From positions 1-64,000 of the forward strand of contig JAAZYX010000008.1 of the NCBI GenBank assembly GCA_014239435.1: DNA of 64,000 nt. The letters are read 5' to 3'. The notes beneath the pieces are model-generated. The model was not told the DNA's origin. It made no database searches and worked only from the letters and a program-made list of their open reading frames with translations. A program made the position numbers and the translations under genes. Shown here piece after piece: positions 19,144 through 27,480 of the stretch (the first letter of the stretch is position 1; each line of letters begins with the position of its first letter). The DNA is from Fidelibacterota bacterium. GTDB taxonomy: Bacteria; Fidelibacterota; Marinisomatia; Marinisomatales; TCS55.

Positions 19144-19238
19144 ATGTTCCTCATCATCTGACTAATAATCCAGTGTGTATATTTTTTTTTTGAAACATAA
19201 CGGCGAAACAGTATTTTAAATTACTTTAGATTATAGAC

Positions 19239-19297
19239 AGGAGCGGCTCATTTGCTCAATCAGTCTTAGACTAAAATTGATCAAATGAGCCGCTCCT
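19239..19297. repeat. Long near-perfect palindrome in the intergenic gap
   Basis: A 16-bp perfect arm AGGAGCGGCTCATTTG (19239-19254) faces its complement at 19282-19297. The pairing extends inward over TCAAT/ATTGA after one mismatch, and the centre holds AGTC-TTA-GACT. The structure ends in ATTTTTAT on the plus side. It sits 20 nt beyond the stop of the minus-strand PEGA lipoprotein, where a terminator would be expected. It could also be a dispersed palindromic element. Confidence 0.7.
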
Positions 19298-19317
19298 ATT
19301 TTTATAAGGAACTTTTT

Positions 19318-19806
19318 TTAATAGAAAAGCAGGCTCACCTCATTTTCCTTGTCAATAACCCTTATTGGCTGATCCCAATCGGGAAGTGAAATCCTTCCAA
19401 AACTATCCCTTGGAAGATCTTCAATATTTACAGCAATAGCATCTAATTCAACGTTGTAGGATGTTGGATCATATTTAAAGACCGAACCGGTGAGTACATC
19501 AATCCCCCAACCGAGAACCCCAGCGAGATTACAAATTGCTGCGGTGTTAAAGGTTTTTTTCAATAAGAATGTTCTTATTTCGTAACCCTCAAGTTTTAAT
19601 ACGATTTCTTTATCACCAAAACCAGGGCGCTTTACCGTTATTGTTGCAGGAGTCTTGCCAACTTTTAGTCCTCCTATCATTATGTCAGCTCCATCTGGAG
19701 TGGAATTGATGGTAATATCGTCAGTAGTTCCTGTAAGTATAGTTGCGCAACCTGTTACCATAAACGCGGCAGCAATCATAAATGCAACTGTTATTTCCTT
19801 TATCAT
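19318..19806 (-). CDS. PEGA-domain lipoprotein
   Basis: Envelope lipoprotein of unknown function. I start at ATG 19806 because AAGGAG lies at 19815-19820; the longer reading adds 25 residues without a signal. The 162-aa product has a lipoprotein signal (hydrophobic AFMIAAAFMVTGC with the lipidated Cys at about residue 20), then a PEGA-type beta domain (STPDGADIMIGGLKVGKTPATI, about residues 34-55, and an aliphatic strand after GYEI). A hydrophobic AICNLAGVLGWGIDVLTG segment follows, as in bacterial homologues. Monocistronic, with the long palindrome just downstream. Confidence 0.75.
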   Translation of the reverse strand: MIKEITVAFMIAAAFMVTGCATILTGTTDDITINSTPDGADIMIGGLKVGKTPATITVKRPGFGDKEIVLKLEGYEIRTFLLKKTFNTAAICNLAGVLGWGIDVLTGSVFKYDPTSYNVELDAIAVNIEDLPRDSFGRISLPDWDQPIRVIDKENEVSLLFY

Positions 19807-20013
19807 TTGGTTATCTCCTTCGTTTATTAGTAAGGCTTTTAATTCAATATGTATATCAGCCTCGTAATTCCTACACACCAATTTTACAGCTCTAAGGTTT
19901 GAATGTCAACCAATCCTCTTACTTTCAATTTCCAGAAGTTAATTTAAAAAACTCGCTGGCTGACCGTGCATCCGTAACAGTAGCTATTTGGTTTATAAAA
20001 TCAAATCTCATAG

Positions 20014-20448
20014 TCAATAGTTTGGGTTGGTTGTAACAATTTCATACTTGATTCCCTCATCATCTTTGAAGAAGAGTGCGTAATAATGCTCAGGTGAATA
20101 CTCCGGATAATGACGCGGTTCGCTAAGTATATGCACGCCGATTGACTTCAGTTTTTCAAAAATGCTGTTCACTTCATCCCTTGAGTCAGCTCTAAAAGCT
20201 AAATGATGCAATGACCCGGGCTTCCTTCTGTTCATTGTTTCGTCCTTGAAGGCGTTGAGCGGTGAAGTAATGGCAAAACCAAAACGCGGATGCTCATACG
20301 ATACCACATGTTTTTCGTGATCTTCAATCACAGCTTTGCTGCTGTGTGCAAGGTCAAACCCTAAGATAGGAAGCAGCTTATCATAAAACGCTTTTGCTTT
20401 ATCAATATCATTTACGGTGATTTCTATATGATCAATATGCGGTTCCAT
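20014..20448 (-). CDS. VOC family (glyoxalase-like) protein
   Basis: Metal-dependent vicinal-oxygen-chelate fold protein; the specific substrate is unclear. I use ATG 20448 (protein begins MEPHIDHIEITVNDIDKAK) because AGGA lies eight bases upstream; an upstream ATG adds an unlikely basic leader. The 144-aa product has two beta-alpha-beta modules, with His near residue 4-7 (HIDHIE), HHLAFRA in the middle and a Glu in KYEIVTT as the likely metal ligands. It lies divergent from hutU with a 167-nt intergenic region. Homologues include glyoxalase and dioxygenase-like proteins. Confidence 0.8.
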   Translation of the reverse strand: MEPHIDHIEITVNDIDKAKAFYDKLLPILGFDLAHSSKAVIEDHEKHVVSYEHPRFGFAITSPLNAFKDETMNRRKPGSLHHLAFRADSRDEVNSIFEKLKSIGVHILSEPRHYPEYSPEHYYALFFKDDEGIKYEIVTTNPNY

Positions 20449-20615
20449 TGGTGTCCTGGGTGCAAATACCTTTGATATAATTTTAGCAATAACATAATGA
20501 TACACAAAGAAGTTTAGACTTCATTCTGAGCGAAAGTAAATAATACACAGCCAATTCGCCTGCTTTGTTACTCCGTTTGCGCTGAATAAATTCACGCTCA
20601 CGATTGAGCAATCAA

Positions 20616-22274
20616 ATGGCTGAAGAAATCCACGCACCCACCGGGACAGACCTCACGTGCGCCAACTGGCAAATCGAGGCGCCGTACCGTATGATTCAAA
20701 ACAATCTCGATCCTGACGTTGCGGAAAATCCGGATAATCTCGTCGTGTACGGCGGAAAAGGAAAGGCCGCACGAAATTGGGAATGTTATCATTCCATTCT
20801 CGAAACGCTGAAGCGGATGCAGCCGGATGAGACGCTTTTGGTTCAGTCCGGAAAACCGATAGGCGTTATCAAGAGTCATACAACATCCCCGAGAGTTTTG
20901 ATTGCCAATTCCAATCTTGTCCCGGAGTGGGCAAACTGGGACCACTTCAACGAGCTGGATAAAAAAGGGCTAATGATGTACGGGCAGATGACGGCCGGTT
21001 CGTGGATTTACATCGGGACACAGGGGATTTTGCAGGGCACGTACGAAACATTCGCCGCTGCCGGAAAAACGCATTACGACAGTGACCTTACCGGGAAGAT
21101 CGTTCTCACGGCTGGTCTCGGCGGCATGGGCGGCGCACAGCCATTGGCGGTAACGATGAACAACGGAGTTGCCATTTGCATTGATATTGATCCGCACAGC
21201 ATTCAGCGCCGCCTGGAAACGCGCTATTTGGATGTTTCCACAGAAGAAGTTGACGAAGCGGTTTCCATGGCCCAAAAGGCCGCGGAATCGGGTAAACCGC
21301 TCTCTATTGGGCTTTTGGGCAATGCCGCCGATCTTGTACCGAAATTCGCCAAAATGGACACGATTCCGGATATGGTTACCGATCAGACCTCCGCACACGA
21401 TGAACTGGACGGATACGTTCCGAACGGTATGACGTACGAAGAAGCGCTTGCACTTCGGAGATCTGATCCGAAAAAATATGTACAGGAAAGTTTCCGCGCA
21501 ATGGGCGAGCATTGCCGGGGCATGCTGGATCTCATGAAAAGAGGATGCATCACCTTTGATTACGGCAATAATCTCCGTGGACAGGCGAAAAAGGCCGACG
21601 TTGAGAATGCATTCGATTTTCCGGGGTTTGTTCCCGCATATGTGCGTCCGCTATTTTGTGAAGGAAAAGGACCGTTTCGCTGGGTGGCGCTCTCGGGCGA
21701 TCCGGAAGATATTTACAAAACGGACGAGCGCGTCCTGGAACTTTTCCCTGAGGATGAAACGCTGTCCCGCTGGATCGGAATGGCAAAAGAAAAAATTCAA
21801 TTCCAGGGATTACCGTCGCGGATTTGCTGGCTGGGATATACACAGAGAGCAAAATTTGGCGTGGAGCTCAATCGCATGGTTGCCAGCGGCGAACTCAAAG
21901 CGCCGATCGTTATTGGTCGTGATCATCTTGATACCGGTTCGGTCGCCTCTCCGTACCGAGAAACAGAAGCTATGAAAGACGGCTCGGACGCTGTTGCCGA
22001 TTGGCCATTGTTAAACGCACTTGCTAACACGGCCAGCGGCGCAACGTGGGTTTCTATCCATCACGGAGGCGGCGTAGGTATGGGACTCGCGATTCACGCC
22101 GGACAAGTGATTTGCGCTGACGGAACTCCGGAAATGGAAAAACGTCTCAATCGTGTGCTGACTTCCGATCCGGGAATGGGATTATTCCGTCACGCGGATG
22201 CCGGTTACGAGGATGCGATCGAAAATGCCAGAGACTGGGATGTGGATATTCCTATGCTGGATTCAACATCCTGA
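20616..22274 (+). CDS. hutU: Urocanate hydratase
   Basis: Converts urocanate to 4-imidazolone-5-propionate in histidine breakdown, using tightly bound NAD+. The 552-aa length is normal. Family motifs include [19 protein letters not shown] near the N-terminus, [15 protein letters not shown] (NAD-binding glycine run), [25 protein letters not shown] and [22 protein letters not shown] 12 nt upstream is in frame, but ATG 20616 is more likely; no clear ribosome binding site is present for either. hutI follows after 18 nt; hutH is not in this window. Confidence 0.97.
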   Translation: MAEEIHAPTGTDLTCANWQIEAPYRMIQNNLDPDVAENPDNLVVYGGKGKAARNWECYHSILETLKRMQPDETLLVQSGKPIGVIKSHTTSPRVLIANSNLVPEWANWDHFNELDKKGLMMYGQMTAGSWIYIGTQGILQGTYETFAAAGKTHYDSDLTGKIVLTAGLGGMGGAQPLAVTMNNGVAICIDIDPHSIQRRLETRYLDVSTEEVDEAVSMAQKAAESGKPLSIGLLGNAADLVPKFAKMDTIPDMVTDQTSAHDELDGYVPNGMTYEEALALRRSDPKKYVQESFRAMGEHCRGMLDLMKRGCITFDYGNNLRGQAKKADVENAFDFPGFVPAYVRPLFCEGKGPFRWVALSGDPEDIYKTDERVLELFPEDETLSRWIGMAKEKIQFQGLPSRICWLGYTQRAKFGVELNRMVASGELKAPIVIGRDHLDTGSVASPYRETEAMKDGSDAVADWPLLNALANTASGATWVSIHHGGGVGMGLAIHAGQVICADGTPEMEKRLNRVLTSDPGMGLFRHADAGYEDAIENARDWDVDIPMLDSTS

Positions 22275-22292
22275 TTCTAATCCAATATATCC

Positions 22293-23480
22293 ATGATTCT
22301 CTCAAATATTAGTCAAATTGCTACTTACAATCCATCGTCGGAAAAGGTAGAAATATCAGATGACTCACAACTCTGTATCCAGAATGGACTCTTCTCAGAA
22401 TCTTCTGATGGTGAAACATTCGATTGTGCAGGCGGACTTGTTACACCGGGATTTGTAGATCCACACACGCATCCGGTTTATGTTGATGCAAGAGAGGATG
22501 AAATCGCTCAGCGATTAGCCGGAACCTCTTACGAAGAAATTGCAGCAACCGGCGGCGGAATCAATGCCAGTATCCGCGCAGTCCGTGAAGCATCCGAAGA
22601 AATTCTCAAAAATAGTCTTTCAAAACGCATGGATAACTTTCTGAAATTAGGCACTACAACCGTCGAAGCAAAAAGCGGATATGGTCTAAATACAGAATCA
22701 GAACTCAAATCACTTAAAGTTATTGATGAAGTAAATAAATCCCATCCGATTGACATAGTTCCAACTTTTTTAGGCGCGCACGCCATTCCGCCGGAATTCA
22801 GGGATAATTCTGAAGGATTTGTGGATCTTATCTGCGATGAAATGATTCCGGCAGTAGCGGAACAGGGAATCGCAGAATTTTCCGACGTGTTCTGCGAAAA
22901 CGGATATTTTGATGTGAATCAATCCAGAAGAATTCTGACTGCCGCAAGAGAAAATGGAATGAATCTCAGGATGCACGCGGATGAATTTGAGGATTCCGGC
23001 GCCGCGGAACTTGCCGGAGAACTGCGCGCGGTATCAGCGGATCATCTTATGATGGTAAGCAAAAGCGGAATTAGGGCGCTGAAAGAGAATCGTGTTATCG
23101 CCACACTTTTGCCGGGAACAACACACTTTTTGGGGAAGAAAGGGTTTGCGCCGGCACGAAAACTGTTTGATGAAGGCATTACCATTGCATTGGCAACAGA
23201 CTTCAATCCCGGCAGCTGCAGAATAAATTCAATGCCGTACATCATGTCGCTTGCTGTGGAGGAAATGCAAATGACCGTTGAAGAAGCATTTGCATCGGCA
23301 ACCTATCATGCCGCAGAATCTCTCGGGATAGAAGATAAAATCGGTTCCATTGAGTTCGAAAAACAGGCCGATCTTATCGTTTGGGATGTGGAATCGCTGG
23401 ATGATATTCCAAACCGAACAAACTCGCTTCCGATTCGATCTGTAATCAAACGTGGAAAACACTTTGAGGTAAGCGGTTGA
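22293..23480 (+). CDS. hutI: Imidazolonepropionase
   Basis: Amidohydrolase that opens 4-imidazolone-5-propionate to N-formimidoyl-L-glutamate, the step after HutU. The 395-aa product has GFVDPHTHPVYVDAR with the metal-binding HTH, KSGYGLN (substrate loop), NLRMHADEFEDSG with a metal His, AVSADHLM and TDFNPGSCRINSMP with the catalytic Asp. It is in operon order with hutU; the genes for further conversion to glutamate are not visible here. gdhA further along could use the glutamate formed. Confidence 0.96.
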   Translation: MILSNISQIATYNPSSEKVEISDDSQLCIQNGLFSESSDGETFDCAGGLVTPGFVDPHTHPVYVDAREDEIAQRLAGTSYEEIAATGGGINASIRAVREASEEILKNSLSKRMDNFLKLGTTTVEAKSGYGLNTESELKSLKVIDEVNKSHPIDIVPTFLGAHAIPPEFRDNSEGFVDLICDEMIPAVAEQGIAEFSDVFCENGYFDVNQSRRILTAARENGMNLRMHADEFEDSGAAELAGELRAVSADHLMMVSKSGIRALKENRVIATLLPGTTHFLGKKGFAPARKLFDEGITIALATDFNPGSCRINSMPYIMSLAVEEMQMTVEEAFASATYHAAESLGIEDKIGSIEFEKQADLIVWDVESLDDIPNRTNSLPIRSVIKRGKHFEVSG

Positions 23481-23521
23481 ATCCTGTAAAATTCCGCCTG
23501 TCTATGACGAACCAAATTCAT

Positions 23522-23986
23522 ATGAAGACCGTGCGAAAGATTTTCCTTCTCTGCTTTGCAGTCTGTCTTATTTCCGACGGATTAAAAGCCAATTATGCCT
23601 TTTACAAAAAGGTATCGGCCACCTGTAAATATTACCGGATTGAATCCGATTCCAAAAATATGAACCTGACGTCCAACGATAAGGGCGCCCGGAACTTTAG
23701 TCTCATTCTCGATAGCAATAGGAATAATTTCGAAATGGTCATGATTATCGGATTTATATCCGCCGGTCAGGCGATAATGCATCAAAAGTCACTCGCACAG
23801 AAAAAAGAGGGATACGATCCTGTTATTCCAAAAAAAGTTTTTATCACCGTAAATGTGCCGATGGGGAAACAGCCAATGATCGTCTCTGCCGCTGCCACTG
23901 AGAATCAAATTCTCAACATGGTGGAAGGCAGGATAGATTCAGCTGAATTCATGCGGCAGATTAAAGATTCAATTCAAACACTCTAA
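23522..23986 (+). CDS. Secreted hypothetical protein, 154 aa
   Basis: Starts at ATG 23522 with a signal peptide (MKTVRKIFLLCFAVCL, then DGLKA). Earlier in-frame TTG 23477 or ATG 23504 would only add a leader. The mature part has NMNLTSNDKGARNFSLILD and a hydrophobic stretch (VMIIGFISAGQAIM), then KVFITVNVPMGKQPMIVSA. I recognise no domain. It overlaps hutI only if the TTG is used. The neighbour is a small membrane protein 11 nt downstream, so these two may be a unit. Confidence 0.6.
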   Translation: MKTVRKIFLLCFAVCLISDGLKANYAFYKKVSATCKYYRIESDSKNMNLTSNDKGARNFSLILDSNRNNFEMVMIIGFISAGQAIMHQKSLAQKKEGYDPVIPKKVFITVNVPMGKQPMIVSAAATENQILNMVEGRIDSAEFMRQIKDSIQTL

Positions 23987-23997
23987 AAGGAGGCACC

Positions 23998-24234
23998 ATG
24001 TTAGATCCGAATAGCCTTGAAGGACTTTTAATGACATATGGAAGAGCACTCGGCTGGTCCATTGTGGCCGCTGTGGGATTCGCTTTTGGCGTTGGAATCG
24101 CACTAAAGGTTTTCGACTGGCTTTCCACCGATATTGACGAATGGGAAGAAATTAAGAATGGCAATATGGGAGTGTCGCTGATCTTTATTTCCCTGATTGT
24201 AATGGTGGGCTTGCTGGTTTACAAAGTCATTTAA
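23998..24234 (+). CDS. Small DUF350-like membrane protein
   Basis: 78 aa with a strong AAGGAGG at 23987-23993. Two predicted membrane helices (GWSIVAAVGFAFGVGIALKVF and GVSLIFISLIVMVGLLVYKVI) flank an acidic loop DIDEWEEIKNGNMG. This helix-acidic-GN-helix pattern resembles one repeat of DUF350/UPF0719 proteins, which normally have two such repeats, so this may be a half-length relative. Function unknown. A strong terminator follows. Confidence 0.6.
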   Translation: MLDPNSLEGLLMTYGRALGWSIVAAVGFAFGVGIALKVFDWLSTDIDEWEEIKNGNMGVSLIFISLIVMVGLLVYKVI

Positions 24235-24256
24235 ATCTTACCAGAACGGCAACTGC

Positions 24257-24285
24257 AAAAGGGCTCCTTCGGGAGCCCTTTTTTT
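24257..24285. terminator. Bidirectional intrinsic terminator
   Basis: AAAAGGGCTCC (24257-24267), TTCG loop, GGAGCCCTTTT (24272-24282) and a further T-run to 24285. The A-run and T-run on the two flanks allow termination in both directions, serving the small membrane gene on the plus strand and the convergent DUF92 fusion, whose TAA lies at 24284-24286. Confidence 0.9.
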
Positions 24286-25765
24286 ATATCAGGATGAAAA
24301 AATAAACGATCAAAGCACCAATAATCGTATTTATAAAATTCACCATATCATTGTCCATCCAATTGAGTCCGCGTACATGCTGAGCTATGCTGCCGCAATG
24401 CTCCCGCTTTTCGGTTTCTTTTCCGCAGGATTCGCAATTAAACCGAGCCTGCATTGTTCCGCCCAAAATAGAATCAGCGAAACTTCCAATGAAACCCGCA
24501 CCGATAATAATCCAAAAATTTTCAGGATGCATGCCAAGTAATAATCCGACACTGGCAATGGAAGCGGTTCCAAGCAAAGATCCAAATGTTCCGAGGATTG
24601 TAACACCGCCGGATGTCCCTTTTTCTACCCGTTTGAAAGAGAGCAATTGCCGCGGATTTGATCGGCTGAAATATCCGATTTCAGTTGCCCACGTATCGGC
24701 CGCTGCCGCAGCTACGCTCCCGAGAAATAAGAGAAACGCGCCATCGAATGGGAAGAAAAAATTCCAGAGTAAAATAAGTGTTCCGACCCCGCCGTTTGCC
24801 AACACCTGAATGATGTCTCGGCGGGACTCTTTTGTATTTTTTTGGTTTCCGATTTTTGATATAAAGGATGAAAAAATGAAAAAAGTTAAAAGCGGAACTA
24901 CACCGTGAATTCCATTTGTGCCGAAAACCAAAACACCCATCAGAAAAGCGCCAGCCGTTCCGCTTGCCGAAAGCGTTTTTAATCGAAAGGCGTACAAAAA
25001 GATAATCCCGGAACCGATGGTCCACAGTAAAAGTATCGGCAGAGTTCCATGTGTATAGTTGATTAAATAAAGTTCATAGGTAACGGCTGTAATCAGCGGA
25101 ACGGATAGATTATCTGAACCTTTGCACGATACACTTTCTGCCAATGTTGCCGTCATTCCCACGAAGCCGGCGAGGCCGATAAGAATCGGAAGCGGAATAA
25201 AAAATGCGGCACTGAAAATCCATGCAAAAAAATCTGTTCCAATATAGATTATGAAAAAAGCTGCGAGGAACATTGCTGTAGATCCTTCAAGACTTTTCGA
25301 ATCTTTCCATAATGTGAATCGCCGCGGTTGTTCCGATTTTGATCCCGCGATTCCGGCGGTGGTATCCGCAAGCGCCATCACAAGCATGCTTAAGATTAAG
25401 GTAATCGGCTTCTCCCAGAAAAATGCTGCAAGTATCAGAAAACTGATCGGGAAATAAACGGTGCCGTAGGTTTTGCGGTCGGTGGAATGCATTCCTTTCA
25501 ACGATTCGGATTTGAGAGAAATTGCGTTAACCACCATAAAGATAGCCGCAAGCGACATCGGCTGTAGATTTGATTTAAAAATAAACGGACAAGTCGCAAC
25601 CAGTATTCCGACAAGTACATGTACAAATTTTCGGGACGATTCAGGATGTACATTCAACTTGGAAAGCATGAATTCTGCCGAGCCGACCAAGACAAGAATG
25701 CCAATAAAAAAGAATCCGAATGTCATCCATTCATTGACAAAAGGTTGAAAAATAGGAAGATTCAT
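24284..25765 (-). CDS. Phytol/dolichol-kinase-like and DUF92 (prenyl-phosphate kinase) fusion
   Basis: Integral membrane protein of 493 aa that joins two families. The N-terminal half (about residues 1-240) matches the CTP-dependent phytol/dolichol kinase type (VTE5/SEC59): HPESSRKFVHVLVG near residue 40 and LADTTAGIAGSKS then DSKSLEGSTAMFL. The C-terminal half (about 255-490) is DUF92, the VTE6/TMEM19 family of phytyl-phosphate kinases: QVLANGGVGTL, AAAAADTWATEIGYFSRS, KGTSGGVTILGTFGS and a late CESC motif. Together they could turn a prenyl alcohol such as phytol or geranylgeraniol into the diphosphate in one protein. About ten or more membrane segments are expected. The activity is inferred from family membership. 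Confidence 0.8.
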   Translation of the reverse strand: MNLPIFQPFVNEWMTFGFFFIGILVLVGSAEFMLSKLNVHPESSRKFVHVLVGILVATCPFIFKSNLQPMSLAAIFMVVNAISLKSESLKGMHSTDRKTYGTVYFPISFLILAAFFWEKPITLILSMLVMALADTTAGIAGSKSEQPRRFTLWKDSKSLEGSTAMFLAAFFIIYIGTDFFAWIFSAAFFIPLPILIGLAGFVGMTATLAESVSCKGSDNLSVPLITAVTYELYLINYTHGTLPILLLWTIGSGIIFLYAFRLKTLSASGTAGAFLMGVLVFGTNGIHGVVPLLTFFIFSSFISKIGNQKNTKESRRDIIQVLANGGVGTLILLWNFFFPFDGAFLLFLGSVAAAAADTWATEIGYFSRSNPRQLLSFKRVEKGTSGGVTILGTFGSLLGTASIASVGLLLGMHPENFWIIIGAGFIGSFADSILGGTMQARFNCESCGKETEKREHCGSIAQHVRGLNWMDNDMVNFINTIIGALIVYFFILI

Positions 25766-25816
25766 AACTGTGGAAAATAGATAGAAAGGGGGCGAAGGTT
25801 CGCCTTAAAATTGGCT

Positions 25817-26728
25817 ATGGGAACTCATGAATTTGAGCAGGATGTTCGAAACCAAGATATCCTAATTTATATCAACGGCGACCTTATTGCGCGAAAGGAT
25901 GCGAAAATATCCGTTTTTGATAGCGGATTTCTGTTAGGCGACGGCGTGTGGGAGGGCATTCGTTTTCATAACGGACATCTTGCTTTTATTGAAGAGCACA
26001 TGGACCGCATCTATTCCTGTGCTGCCGATATTGGAATTAGGATTGGTAAATCGAAGGAAGAGCTCATATTAATTCTTAAGGATACACTTAAGGCAAATGC
26101 CATGGAATCCGGTGTGCACCTACGATTGATTATTTCACGCGGGCTCAAGAAAACACCGTATCAGCACCCCAACGCGAATATAGGTGGACCGACCATTGTG
26201 GTCATTCCGGAATATAAAACGGCCGATCCGAATGTGAATACAAATGGAATTCGAATTGGCACCGTTTCCATCCAAAGAGCAACGGCCAAAACGCAGGACC
26301 CGAAGCTGAATACCTTGAGCAAACTGAATTGCATTTTGGCCTGCATCGAAGCGGATAAACTCGGATTTGACGAAGGACTCATGCTTGATATCAACGGATT
26401 TGTGTCCACCTGCAACTCAACCAATTTTTTCATCGCTCGCGGCGGTGAAGTGTGGACGTCCAAAGGGGATTATTGCCTCAATGGCGTTACGCGGGGAAAC
26501 ATCATTTCTGTGTGCAACGAAAATGATATTCCGGTATTTGAAAAAGATTTTCTGGTAGAAGATGTGCACTCGGCGGATGAGTGTTTTGTAACCGGAACCT
26601 TTGCCGGTGTTATTCCGGTAATTGAAGTGGACGGGTTAAAAATTTCTGACGGAAAGCGCGGGTCCGTAACGGAACAGCTTCAATCCCTGTACACAGAACG
26701 CATCGAAAGGTTTTATCCGAAATCATGA
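25817..26728 (+). CDS. Aminotransferase class IV (BCAT/D-amino-acid-transaminase fold)
   Basis: PLP enzyme of fold type IV; substrate not known. The 303-aa product has YINGDLIARKDAKISVFDSGFLLGDGVWEGIRFHNG at the start, with the conserved phosphate and substrate loops. The likely PLP Lys is in PKLNTLSKLNCILA, and GFVSTCNSTNFFIARGGE follows, where the Glu that normally contacts the PLP ring nitrogen appears to be Thr. LNGVTRGNIISV is the next typical stretch. ATG 25817 is chosen over TTG 25811. It overlaps the sulfotransferase gene by ATGA, so the pair is co-translated. A GGCGA-TCGCC hairpin (25791-25804) precedes the start. Confidence 0.85.
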   Translation: MGTHEFEQDVRNQDILIYINGDLIARKDAKISVFDSGFLLGDGVWEGIRFHNGHLAFIEEHMDRIYSCAADIGIRIGKSKEELILILKDTLKANAMESGVHLRLIISRGLKKTPYQHPNANIGGPTIVVIPEYKTADPNVNTNGIRIGTVSIQRATAKTQDPKLNTLSKLNCILACIEADKLGFDEGLMLDINGFVSTCNSTNFFIARGGEVWTSKGDYCLNGVTRGNIISVCNENDIPVFEKDFLVEDVHSADECFVTGTFAGVIPVIEVDGLKISDGKRGSVTEQLQSLYTERIERFYPKS

Positions 26729-27480
26729 AGGAACCTGTCAGAATTGCGATGTGGTCTGGTCCGAGAAATATCTCAACCGCTATGATGCGCTCGTTTGAAA
26801 ACCGTCCGGATACCACGGTAATAGATGAACCGTTTTACGCCTACTCTCTCGTGAAAACCGGAATCAATCATCCTGGACGAAATGACATTATTCAATCTAT
26901 GGAAACCGATTGGAGAAAGGTTGTAAACACCATCACCGGTCCGACGCCAGATGGCGCTTCCGTCTGGTATCAGAAACACATGGCGCACCACATGCACGAT
27001 GAAGTTGCTTTGGATTGGTATTCAAATCTGCGGCATTGTTTTCTCATCCGCGATCCGAGGGAAGTTATTTTATCGTATTCCCAAACATTTGAAATTTCAG
27101 ATGCTCGCCTGTTGGGATATCACAAACAGGTTGAGCTTTTTAATCGTATCGCAGACGAATCAGAAACGATCCCGCCGGTTTTGGATGCGAAGGATATATT
27201 GGAGAATCCCAAAGATGTTTTATCTGCATTGTGCGATCAATTGGGAATTCCCTTCATGAATGAAATGCTGGGATGGCCACCGGGGAAAAGAGATTCTGAT
27301 GGTGTGTGGGCAAAATATTGGTACACGGTTGTGGAAGCATCATCCGGGTTTTCGCCTTATCGGGATCGGAAAGGTATTTTATCTGATGAACAGAACGAAA
27401 TTTTTGAAGCAGTAACTCCATTGTACCATCATTTACACAGCCGCAGAATCAGAGGAGGAAAACATCATGTTTCCAGCTGA
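26725..27480 (+). CDS. Sulfotransferase-like protein
   Basis: 251-aa P-loop protein. The 5' phosphosulfate-type motif is MWSGPRNISTAMMRSF at the N-terminus and the second (3'-phosphate) motif is LIRDPREVILSYSQTFE around residue 108. It probably binds PAPS or a similar nucleotide, but the acceptor is unknown. It overlaps the aminotransferase by 4 nt and pepP by 14 nt. From memory, plant branched-chain aminotransferase-like proteins carry a sulfotransferase-like domain fused to this aminotransferase type, which makes a functional link plausible. Confidence 0.8.
   Translation: MKEPVRIAMWSGPRNISTAMMRSFENRPDTTVIDEPFYAYSLVKTGINHPGRNDIIQSMETDWRKVVNTITGPTPDGASVWYQKHMAHHMHDEVALDWYSNLRHCFLIRDPREVILSYSQTFEISDARLLGYHKQVELFNRIADESETIPPVLDAKDILENPKDVLSALCDQLGIPFMNEMLGWPPGKRDSDGVWAKYWYTVVEASSGFSPYRDRKGILSDEQNEIFEAVTPLYHHLHSRRIRGGKHHVSS

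Noticed and set aside
20970-21512. 180-aa antisense ORF inside hutU
   Set aside because: Shadow reading frame of a well-conserved gene.
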